Assembly: GCA_016703325.1 (NCBI GenBank)
Contig: JADJCH010000033.1
Span: 1 to 64,000 of the forward strand
Reading direction: 5' to 3'
Length of the DNA: 64,000 nt
Source: Burkholderiales bacterium
Lineage (GTDB): Bacteria; Pseudomonadota; Gammaproteobacteria; Burkholderiales; Burkholderiaceae_C
A program made the position numbers and the translations under genes. Under the pieces are notes generated by a model. It did no database searches, was not told the DNA's origin, and worked only from the letters and a program-made list of their open reading frames with translations. Positions 45,385 to 52,403 of this stretch are shown one piece after another (position 1 is the stretch's first letter; the number at the start of each line of letters is the position of its first letter).

Positions 45385-46239
45385 TCAACCGACTGCGCCG
45401 GGAAACTTCCGCCTCAACGTGTCGAGGTCGCCGGCCAGTTCCAGGTCGAGGCGGGACGGCTTGTGTCCAATGTCCCAGGTGGACAGATGCACCGCAACCG
45501 AGCGCCAGATGTTCTCCCAGCGGGGGTGGTGCTGGACCTCCTCGATTCGAGGCACGGCCTCGCTCATGAAGCGGATCGCGTCCACGAAACTCGCAAACTC
45601 ATAGACCCGACTGAGCTCCGTCCGGCTGGTGGAGCGAACACCCGCCACCTCAGCCGCCGCCACCTTCCACCCCGGCAGCGCGGCCAGACCCTCTTGCAGT
45701 TCCCGCGCAGTGAGTTCACTCAGAGTGACCATCGGTCTGGGGTAGCGCACCTTCTGCGCCGACGAGCGCACGAACCCGAACCTCTCCATTTCGGTCAGCA
45801 GCGTCGCCAGATCGGATTCCCAACGCTCATCCCGCAACTCGAAACCCTGAAATCGAGCCAGGCCGGAGAGGGGCTCCGGCAGGGCGGCAGCGCTCGGCAT
45901 GGGCGTGCGCGACAGCAGGATCGGCAGAACCCGTTTGCGCGCGGTCAGCGCATGAAGAACCTCCTGGTGAACCCAATCGTCCGGGTGATCGATGCGGCGA
46001 CGAAAGTCTGCATCCTGCAAAGAGAGCCATCGCGGGCCGATCACCGGCAGCACCAACGTCGATGCCTGCAGGGCATCATCGATTCGACCCGCCCAATCAT
46101 CGGACATCCGGATCGCCTCCGTGTCGATGAAGACACTTTGCGGCCCGAAAGTCATCGCAATGCTGTTCGCCAGCCAACGCGCCGCGGCGGAACTGTCCGC
46201 CCGTCGATAACTCACAAAGGCGCAGGGTGCGGTTGACAT
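45385..46239 (-). CDS. TIR domain fused to a pterin-4a-carbinolamine dehydratase domain
   Basis: 284 residues. Residues 5-130 form a TIR domain: CAFVSYRRADSSAAARWLAN, SVFIDTEAIRMSDDW, TLVLPVIGPRWLS, DDWVHQEVLHALTARKRVLP and LLSRTPMP. Glu93 in WVHQE sits where TIR NADases have the catalytic Glu. Residues 172-275 form a PCD/DCoH domain with the active-site pattern EVQHHPRWENIW (His237, His238) and HLSTWDIG followed by RLDLELAGDLD. The third catalytic His is Trp255. PCD normally dehydrates hydroxytetrahydrobiopterin. AGGAG precedes the ATG. Repeat copy D lies 158 bp upstream, and the AAA ATPase gene ends 302 bp upstream on the same strand. Confidence 0.8.
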   Translation of the reverse strand: MSTAPCAFVSYRRADSSAAARWLANSIAMTFGPQSVFIDTEAIRMSDDWAGRIDDALQASTLVLPVIGPRWLSLQDADFRRRIDHPDDWVHQEVLHALTARKRVLPILLSRTPMPSAAALPEPLSGLARFQGFELRDERWESDLATLLTEMERFGFVRSSAQKVRYPRPMVTLSELTARELQEGLAALPGWKVAAAEVAGVRSTSRTELSRVYEFASFVDAIRFMSEAVPRIEEVQHHPRWENIWRSVAVHLSTWDIGHKPSRLDLELAGDLDTLRRKFPGAVG

Positions 46240-46396
46240 CGGGGACTCCTGTGAAACTCAATGAATGAAAGGGGATCTCCCGGACGACGCATGCTGTGGA
46301 GAGAAGCCAGGAATTCAAATACCGTCTCCGAATGGGGTCGAAGTGCAGGGAAGTCTTTGTAGAGTGGCGCTGGGGTTTGGCGCTGCGTGTGGCGCT

Positions 46397-46419
46397 GGGG
46401 TCAGGTCTTGCCTTTTGCC
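46397..46419 (+). repeat. RAYT-linked 23-bp repeat, copy D
   Basis: Starts ggggtcaggtcttg and ends ccttttgcc. It lies between the TIR-PCD gene and the toxin remnant. Confidence 0.85.
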
Positions 46420-46451
46420 TTTCTTGACTTCCCGAGTCATGGAGCACCACA

Positions 46452-46541
46452 TCAGCGCACCAGCCAATACCCCGCACGTCGACGGTTGTGGCCCACGGCC
46501 AAGATGTTCACCACTCGATCACCGACCGAGTTGTCTGGCGC
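46452..46541 (-). pseudogene. RelE/ParE toxin C-terminal remnant, in frame with the ATPase stop
   Basis: Directly after the TAG of the ATPase gene, the same frame continues for 29 residues ending VVNILAVGHNRRRAGYWLVR, then TGA. This is the toxin tail also seen at 42351-42401. No start or N-terminal half is present. It is probably debris left when the ATPase gene or the repeat arrived. Confidence 0.6.
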
Positions 46542-47726
46542 CTACCCTTTGATTGACTTCTTCACGTAGTTTCGGATCAAGTACTCGTTGAACATCGGAA
46601 CCGTGAAGGCAATGTCGCCATGGGACGGGCTGTAGATCATTCCCTTGCTGATGATCTGAGCACGCCGCGGACCCAGGCTTTGGTGGGTTTCGTTCAGTGC
46701 GGCCGCCACGTCAGATGACCTGTACGGGCCGGCGCCCAGTTTGGCCATCGCGATGACGTACTCTCGCTCCTTGGGGGTGAGCCGATCAAAGCGCACCTTG
46801 AAGAAGCCATCGTCCAGTCGCCTGGTTGCTTCCCCTGCAGCCTTCGACGCGTCTTCCAGCCCAATGCCGGGTCCGGCAGCGATATTCCAGCACTGATAAC
46901 CCCACTCCTGCAGAAAGTAGGGGTAGCCTTTGGTCCTGACCAGAATCTCTTCGAGCGCCTCGCCCTCAATGCGCTCACCCTCGTCCTCGATAGGCTGCCT
47001 GATGGCGGTTTTCGCATCCGCTTCCTCCAGAGCGCCCACCGCAGGATAGTGGAAAAGCCTTTCCGCATAGGATTTCGCATCGCCTGAAAGCGCTGCAACC
47101 TGCGGCAGGCCTGCACCAAAGAAGAGAACCGGCAGATCCTTCTGGTTGACCTTGTGCAACGCGACGATCAAGGCCGCCAGGTCCTGAGTGCGGAGGTACT
47201 GAACTTCGTCAATCAGCAGCGTCCAGGCCCTGCCGGCGGCCTTGGCTGCCTCGCCGACCCGCACGAACAGTTCAGGAAGGTCGGCCTCCATGTCGCCGCT
47301 GTCGGCCACTCCCACTTCCGGGTCAACCGAAATGGAAGTGCCACCGTACGAGAGCTTGAAGGCCGAGGCGAATGAGCGAAGAGCCCGAAGTGCCTGATGA
47401 GCTTTGGCCTTGGCGCTCTCCGAGGTCGAAAGCTTGCGCAAGGCTTGGCTGATCTTCGGTGCCAGGAGTTCGCTGAGCGCCTTGCCTTCCGGCGCTTCGA
47501 TGGCGGATGTCACATGCCCTGCTGCCTGGGCCATCTCTTCGATCTTGTTCAGCAGCACCGTCTTGCCGACGCCTCGCAGCCCCAGCAGCATCTGCGACCG
47601 GCTGGGCCTGCCCAGCAGGGCCCGCTGAATGGCTGTGTGGGCGTCCTGAAGGATGGTCTCCCGGCCAGCCAACTCCGGTGGCCTGCTCCCGGCTCCCGGG
47701 GCGAAGGGGTTCCTCACGGCGTCCAT
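46542..47726 (-). CDS. AAA-type ATPase, archaeal/Cdc6-like (orphan)
   Basis: 394 residues. Walker A is LLGLRGVGKTVLLNKIEEMA (about 47-66) and Walker B is WTLLIDEVQYLRTQDLAALI. A sensor-like YPYFLQEWGYQCWNI follows. The C-terminal winged helix contains LTPKEREYVIAMAKLGAGPY and ends FTVPMFNEYLIRNYVKKSIK. This is the family of P-loop proteins that bind DNA or a partner; many are of unknown function. Two inverted repeats lie upstream (47766 and 47802). The downstream gene on the same strand is the TIR-PCD fusion, so a two-gene system is possible. Confidence 0.8.
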   Translation of the reverse strand: MDAVRNPFAPGAGSRPPELAGRETILQDAHTAIQRALLGRPSRSQMLLGLRGVGKTVLLNKIEEMAQAAGHVTSAIEAPEGKALSELLAPKISQALRKLSTSESAKAKAHQALRALRSFASAFKLSYGGTSISVDPEVGVADSGDMEADLPELFVRVGEAAKAAGRAWTLLIDEVQYLRTQDLAALIVALHKVNQKDLPVLFFGAGLPQVAALSGDAKSYAERLFHYPAVGALEEADAKTAIRQPIEDEGERIEGEALEEILVRTKGYPYFLQEWGYQCWNIAAGPGIGLEDASKAAGEATRRLDDGFFKVRFDRLTPKEREYVIAMAKLGAGPYRSSDVAAALNETHQSLGPRRAQIISKGMIYSPSHGDIAFTVPMFNEYLIRNYVKKSIKG

Positions 47727-47765
47727 GGCTGCTGTCCCAATTGAAATCTACGCATTGATAAGCAA

Positions 47766-47787
47766 GTATATCGACGATCAGATATAC
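47766..47787. promoter_or_regulatory. inverted repeat upstream of the ATPase gene
   Basis: GTATATC and GATATAC, perfect 7-bp arms with an 8-bp spacer, lie 40 bp before the ATPase start. The segment is AT-rich and may overlap its promoter. An operator is likely by position. Confidence 0.5.
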
Positions 47788-47801
47788 ACACATAGACATT
47801 G

Positions 47802-47815
47802 CTAGCGATCGCTAG
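47802..47815. promoter_or_regulatory. perfect 14-bp palindrome upstream of the ATPase gene
   Basis: CTAGCGATCGCTAG is fully self-complementary and lies 76 bp upstream of the ATPase start, beyond the first inverted repeat. It could be a second operator or a methylation/restriction target. Confidence 0.45.
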
Positions 47816-48056
47816 AGATCGTGGCACTGCTCAGGCAACGGGCAGAGCTCAGCGTCAGCGGGGACATCCCATGGCACCCCGGGGTGACGGAGTCAGCCCG
47901 ATGCATCTCCGCAGCTTAGTCCACTTGTTTGGTCCACTTCGGGCTGCAACCTGCAATGCCACCTTCATTGCGCTTTCCGGAGCCCCGTCATGGCAGTGAT
48001 CGGCTCTTGGCCGTTCTCAAGGGTCACGTTCTCAAGCGTTCTCAAGGGTCAAGGAA

Positions 48057-48090
48057 GGGGGCTGGGGGGGGGCTGGTGGGGGGGCTGGGG
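48057..48090 (+). repeat. G-run tract with quadruplex potential
   Basis: Runs of 5, 9, 7 and 4 G are separated by short CT or CTGGT spacers, ending inside repeat copy E. Just upstream, ttctcaagg-type words occur three times (48015-48050). The four runs satisfy the simple rule for an intramolecular G-quadruplex on the plus strand. Confidence 0.65.
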
Positions 48091-48109
48091 TCAAGTCTTG
48101 CCATTTGCC
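48087..48109 (+). repeat. RAYT-linked 23-bp repeat, copy E
   Basis: Starts ggggtcaagtcttg and ends catttgcc; it is more diverged than B and D. It lies 134 bp upstream of copy F. Confidence 0.75.
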
Positions 48110-48220
48110 TTCTGATTCGACGCTGACACCCCCGCGAACCGCACCGATCAGCCGAATGGGAGAATGGTTCGCATATTCAGCACGCGGTTCAATCGTCCCG
48201 TCATTGGTTTTGTGGTTTTG

Positions 48221-48243
48221 GGGGTCAGGTCTTGTGTATTGCC
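48221..48243 (+). repeat. RAYT-linked 23-bp repeat, copy F (left flank of RAYT)
   Basis: Starts ggggtcaggtcttg and ends gtattgcc, 22 bp upstream of the RAYT start. With inverted copy G it encloses the gene. Confidence 0.85.
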
Positions 48244-48265
48244 AGAGAGAGGCGCACACTCCCCC

Positions 48266-49144
48266 ATGTCCCGCCCCCTGCGCATCGAATTCCCCGGCGC
48301 CGTCTACCACGTCACCTCCCGGGGTGACCGGCGCGAGCCCATCTACCGCGACGACGAGGACCGCGAGGCGCACCTGGCCATCATCGCCCAGGCGATGGCG
48401 CGGTTCGACGCCCAGGTGCTGGCCTACTGCCTGATGGGCAACCACTTTCACCTGGTGCTGCAGACCCGGCAGGCCAACCTGTCGCGGCTGATGCGGCATG
48501 TGAACGGCGTCTACACCCAGGCGTTCAACCGGCGGCATGCGCTGGGTGGACACCTGTTCCAGGGCCGCTTCAAGGCCGTCTTGGTCGATCGGGAAGCCTA
48601 CTTGATGGCGCTGTGCCGCTATGTGGAGCGCAACCCCGTGGCCGCGGGGCTGGTGCCGGTGGCGCGGGAGTGGCTTTGGTCGAGCTGCCGGGCGCACATC
48701 GGCGAGGAGGGCGTGCCGCCCTGGCTGGACGGCGACTGCCTGCACGGCCACCTGCTGGGGCGGCCGGTGAAGTCCAAGGCGGACCGCAAGAAGGCGGTGC
48801 AGCAGTACGCTGCCCTGGTGGACGATGAGGCGGCCGACGCCAGCAGCTTCTGGCAGGACGCGCTGCGCGGGCAGATCTTCCTGGGCGATGAGGACTTCGT
48901 GGCGCGTATGCAGGCTCAGGCGCCAGGGGGGCAGCGCCAGGCCGTCGACATCCCGAAGGCACAGCGGCGGGTGCTGCTCGACCTGAAGCAACACTTTGCA
49001 GAGGCTGCGAGCCGGGATGAGGCGATGCTGAGCGCCTACAGGGATCACGGGATGACGATGTCGGCGATTGCTGCGGCGGCGGGGTTGTCTGTGTCGAGGG
49101 TGAGTCGGGTGATCAAAGGAGTGGAGGCAAAAGACAAGACCTGA
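48266..49144 (+). mobile_element. REP-associated tyrosine transposase (RAYT, IS200-like Y1)
   Basis: 292 residues from ATG 48266 (MSRPLRIEFPGAVYHVTSRG). The metal-binding HUH motif is His60-Phe-His62 in LMGNHFHLVLQ. The catalytic Tyr is probably Tyr112 in DREAYLMALCRYVERNPVAA. GHLFQGRFKAVLVD is typical of the group. A C-terminal helix-turn-helix (MTMSAIAAAAGLSVSRVSRV) may bind the repeats. RAYTs are single-copy, domesticated relatives of IS200 transposases that act on REP sequences. The gene sits between inverted repeat copies F and G; its last codons (AKDKT, stop) are encoded by copy G. Confidence 0.93.
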
Positions 49145-49148
49145 CCCT
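49126..49148 (-). repeat. RAYT-linked 23-bp repeat, copy G (inverted, right flank of RAYT)
   Basis: On the minus strand it reads gggtcaggtcttgtcttttg and then cc, matching copies B and D at nearly every position. The RAYT stop codon lies inside it. Copies F and G are inverted, so 48221-49148 looks like the unit that can be recognised by the enzyme. Confidence 0.9.
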
Positions 49149-49285
49149 ATACATACATACTATACATACTCCGGAAGGTGGAGTCGGGCTTGCAACAAGC
49201 CGAACAGCGGCTGCAGGCGCTGTTCGGGCGGGTGGGCTGAGGGCCGGGGCTGGCAGATCACGCCCCCCGGCCCTGCCCGCTCACC

Positions 49286-49783
49286 TCACTTGAAATCCGG
49301 CTGCATCATCGTGCGCGGCTTGCCCTTGTCGACCACCAGGGTGGTGATCATGCGCACCGGCTTGTCGCCGACGTTGACGAACTGGTGCACGGTGCCGCGG
49401 GTGTTGCCGAAGGCCTCGCCGGCCTGCACGCGCCGGACGTCCTTGCCCAGGGCGCGCAGCTCGATCTGGCCGTCCACCACGGTGCCGACGCAGTCGCCCG
49501 GGTGGGTGTGGGGCGGTGAGGAGGCGCCGGGGGCGATGGCGACCGAGATCATCACCACCTCCTTCTGCTCGTCACCGGACACACCGGCGGTGTAGATCGG
49601 CTTGGAGTCGAAGCCCGGGCGGCTCACGCCCGCGGCGGGCACCGGGGTGCCGGCAGGGGCCGTGGATGCCGAGGGGGCGGTCGTTGGGGCGGTCTGGGCG
49701 CCCACGGAGGCGGCGCAGCCGGCAAGCAGCGCAGCTGCAGCGGCCAGGAGCGTCAAGGACAGGGGGTACGGGTACTGCTTCAT
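49286..49783 (-). CDS. exported cupin-domain lipoprotein
   Basis: 165 residues from ATG 49783; an ATG at 49798 is also possible. A signal ends in the lipobox LLAGC near residue 22, followed by a Pro/Thr/Ala linker. The cupin core has PPHTHPGDCVGTVVDGQIEL with metal-binding His residues, and GTVHQFVNVGDKPVRMITTL. Small periplasmic cupins of this kind are common; the ligand is unknown. Confidence 0.8.
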   Translation of the reverse strand: MKQYPYPLSLTLLAAAAALLAGCAASVGAQTAPTTAPSASTAPAGTPVPAAGVSRPGFDSKPIYTAGVSGDEQKEVVMISVAIAPGASSPPHTHPGDCVGTVVDGQIELRALGKDVRRVQAGEAFGNTRGTVHQFVNVGDKPVRMITTLVVDKGKPRTMMQPDFK

Positions 49784-49925
49784 CACCAAACTCCTCATCA
49801 CGGCACTTGCCGCCATACGGGTATAGGTGTGATGGGCGTCACGTTCCTTGATCTGGGGCAGGGGTGGGCAACAACAGGGGTTCAGCTCGAAGGGGCCAGG
49901 GTGGATTCCTTGCGTACGCTGGTAC

Positions 49926-50249
49926 TCATGCAGCGCCCTTGGCGCCGCGCCGCCGCCCTTGCTTGGCGACGTATTCCAGCAGCACCCCGTCCATGCGGGC
50001 CTGCCACCCATCGCCTGTGCTGCGAAAATAGCTCAAGACCTCCGGGCTGTAGCGCACGGAGACGAGCTGCTTCTTGTTCTCCTGCTTGGGGCGGCCTCGA
50101 AGCGCCTGGATCGGAACCATCGCCTTCAACTGCGCATCCGTGAGAGGCTGTGCGTCCGGGTCTGCTTTGGCTGCACGGCGGATCCTGCGGTCCTCTGCCT
50201 CGGTGGGCATGACCAGTTCGCGCCTAGGCGGGGGGACAGTTTTCGACAT
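49926..50249 (-). CDS. brnA: BrnA-family antitoxin
   Basis: 107 residues: ELVMPTEAEDRRIRRAAKAD then VSVRYSPEVLSYFRSTGDGW and MDGVLLEYVAKQGRRR, a ribbon-helix-helix BrnA antitoxin. It overlaps the 3' end of the toxin gene upstream by 26 bp, the usual BrnTA order (toxin first). Its partner toxin frame is interrupted by a stop codon, so this antitoxin may be an orphan regulator. Confidence 0.85.
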   Translation of the reverse strand: MSKTVPPPRRELVMPTEAEDRRIRRAAKADPDAQPLTDAQLKAMVPIQALRGRPKQENKKQLVSVRYSPEVLSYFRSTGDGWQARMDGVLLEYVAKQGRRRGAKGAA

Positions 50250-50502
50250 AGTGCTTCACCTCTCGACGTTCGGCCAGACGCAGGCTGATGACACGCCTCG
50301 TTCCTGCGCGGTCGACGAAGGCCACCTAGTACAGGCGATTGCCCTGCGGAACCAGGCCAACCATGCGCAGTTCGTCGTACTCGAATCGATCGTCTACCCA
50401 GACGAGCGCCTCATCCCAGGCCAATTCGGCCGCAAAGGCGAGCGACAGGCCATGCGAGGCCAGATTGAGCTTGTCTTTGGCAGGATCGAAGTCGATGCGC
50501 AC
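50224..50502 (-). pseudogene. brnT: BrnT-type toxin with an internal amber stop
   Basis: From GTG 50502 the frame reads RIDFDPAKDKLNLASHGLSL, then AFAAELAWDEALVWVDDRFE and RMVGLVPQGNRLY. A TAG follows at 50328-50326, then VAFVDRAGTRRVISLRLAER continues to the normal end at 50224. The fold matches BrnT on both sides of the stop (codon 59 of 93). One base change would repair it. It is therefore a single-stop pseudogene, or read-through/sequence error; all other features are intact. Confidence 0.8.
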
Positions 50503-50602
50503 GCGTTTATTGTAGCTACCAAAAACAGGAACGGTGTCGAGCGACCTGCCCCTCTGAACGTTGGCCGACCACTGGCCACCACCCAGCTACACAAGTACCT
50601 GG

Positions 50603-51856
50603 CTACCCCACCACCACCGGCACCTTGACGGCTTTGCGGCTGGCCGAGAAGGGCGTCACCGCCACGCGCTCGGCTGCCGCGGCGGCGCTGGCGTCCAGGC
50701 CGATTTCGGCGTCGTCCAGGTAGCAGCCCGGGTCCTCGGCCCAGGGGTTGCCGGTGACCTGCTGGGCGCGAACGCGGGTGTTGCCGCCGCAGATGGCGAA
50801 GTGCTGGCATTGGGCGCACCGGCCGCCGACGGCGCGGGGCTTCTGCTTGAGGCCGGCCATGAGCGGGTCGCTGGTGTCGGCCCAGATGTCGCCGAAGGCG
50901 CGCTCGCGCACGCTGCCCAGGGGGTGGTGCCACCACATGGTGTCGGGGTGGACGATGCCGAGGTTGTCGATGTTGGCCACATTGACGCCGCTGGAATTGC
51001 CGCCCCAGGCCTGCAGGTGGCCGCGCAGATCGTCCACCCAGCGGGGGAAGCGCTGCTGCACCCACTGCAGCAGGTAGACGCCGTCCGCATCGTTGTTGCC
51101 GGTGACGTATTCGCGCTCGCTGCCGGCCTGGGCATCGCGCCAGGCGGTGTCGAAGAGCAGGTCCATCGCCTGGCGGGTGGCGATGAAGTGGGCGTCGCGG
51201 CCGCGGTGGATGTTGCCGCGCCCGGCGTAGTTGAGGTGGGAGAAGTAGAACTTCTCGGCGCCCTCGTCGTGCATGAGCTGCAGCAGCGCGGGCAGTTCGC
51301 CGGCGTTGAGGTCGGTCATGGTGTAGCGCAGGCCGACCTTGACACCGCGTTCGTGCAGGTGCCTCACGGCAGCCAGGCTGCGGTCGAAGGCACCCTCGAG
51401 CCGGCGGAAGCGGTCGTGTACGGCGCCGATGCCGTCCAGGCTGATGCCGACGTAGTTGAAGCGCGCCCGGGCCACGCGGTCGGCCATCGGGGCGTCGATC
51501 AGGGTGCCGTTGGTGGACAGGCCGACGTAGAAGCCCATCGCCTTGGCGCGGTCGGCAATGTCGAACAGGTCCGGCCGCAGCAGCGGCTCGCCGCCGGAGA
51601 GGATGAGCACCGGCACGCGGGCGGCCTTGAGGTCGTCCATGACGCCGAAGACCTCGGTGGTGCTGAGCTCGCCGCTGTACTCATGGTCGGCCGAGAGGGC
51701 GTAGCAATGTTTGCAGGTGAGGTTGCAGCGGCGGATGAGGTTCCAGATGACGACCGGCCCCGGCAGCACTGCGCCGCGCCGCGCCGGCAGTGCGGGGTAG
51801 CTGCCGCTGCGCTCGGCGGTGGCGAGGTCGCGCAGGTAGTGGGAGATGCGGAACAT
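50603..51856 (-). CDS. nirJ: heme d1 biosynthesis radical SAM protein
   Basis: 417 residues from ATG 51856 (MFRISHYLRDLATAERSGSY). The radical SAM cluster motif is CNLTCKHCYA, with LILSGGEPLLRPDLF and a C-terminal SPASM-type Cys region (GGRCAQCQHFAICGGNTRVR). NirJ acts late in converting didecarboxysiroheme to heme d1. It is the last gene visible of the nir operon on this strand, 20 bp after nirH. Confidence 0.94.
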   Translation of the reverse strand: MFRISHYLRDLATAERSGSYPALPARRGAVLPGPVVIWNLIRRCNLTCKHCYALSADHEYSGELSTTEVFGVMDDLKAARVPVLILSGGEPLLRPDLFDIADRAKAMGFYVGLSTNGTLIDAPMADRVARARFNYVGISLDGIGAVHDRFRRLEGAFDRSLAAVRHLHERGVKVGLRYTMTDLNAGELPALLQLMHDEGAEKFYFSHLNYAGRGNIHRGRDAHFIATRQAMDLLFDTAWRDAQAGSEREYVTGNNDADGVYLLQWVQQRFPRWVDDLRGHLQAWGGNSSGVNVANIDNLGIVHPDTMWWHHPLGSVRERAFGDIWADTSDPLMAGLKQKPRAVGGRCAQCQHFAICGGNTRVRAQQVTGNPWAEDPGCYLDDAEIGLDASAAAAAERVAVTPFSASRKAVKVPVVVG

Positions 51857-51876
51857 GGTGAATGCCTTCGTTCGAG

Positions 51877-52380
51877 TCAGCCGGCGTGGCCCAGCCGCAG
51901 GCCCGTCTTTTTCAGGATCTCGCTGGAGTAGAGGATGTCGTGGCCGCGGCAGGCGTCGCCCAGCAGGCGGCGCAGTTCGGCGGCCTGGGCCTCCACCTCG
52001 GCGCGGCTGCGGCCGTGCAGCATGGCGAACAGGTTGTAGGGCCAGTCGGGCAGGTGGCGGGGGCGGCGGTAGCAGTGGCTCACGCCGGGCAGGGCGCCGA
52101 CGCGCTCGCCCAGGTCGTCCACCCGGGCATCGTCCACGTCCCACACCGTCATGCCGTTGGCGGTGAAGCCCAGGCGGTAGTGGTTGGGCACCGCACCGAT
52201 GCGGCGGATCAGGCCTTGGTCCAGCATGCGCTCCAGGTGCTCCTGCACCGCCTCGCCGGACACGCCGAGCAGGGCGCCCACCGCCTCGTAGGGGCGCGCC
52301 ACCAGCGGCAGGCCGCCCTGGGTGGCGGCGATCAGGGCACGGTCGAATTCACTCAGGCCGCTTCGTTCCAGGGTGGACAT
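51877..52380 (-). CDS. nirH: siroheme decarboxylase subunit (Lrp/AsnC-like)
   Basis: 167 residues from ATG 52380 (MSTLERSGLSEFDRALIAAT). An AsnC-type HTH is followed by an ACT-like domain: NHYRLGFTANGMTVWDVDDA, then HCYRRPRHLPDWPYNLFAML and KKTGLRL at the end. This is the NirH pattern. Together with NirDL and NirG it decarboxylates siroheme. Confidence 0.9.
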   Translation of the reverse strand: MSTLERSGLSEFDRALIAATQGGLPLVARPYEAVGALLGVSGEAVQEHLERMLDQGLIRRIGAVPNHYRLGFTANGMTVWDVDDARVDDLGERVGALPGVSHCYRRPRHLPDWPYNLFAMLHGRSRAEVEAQAAELRRLLGDACRGHDILYSSEILKKTGLRLGHAG

Positions 52381-52403
52381 GTGGGGCTCCCGTTCAGCGG
52401 TGA

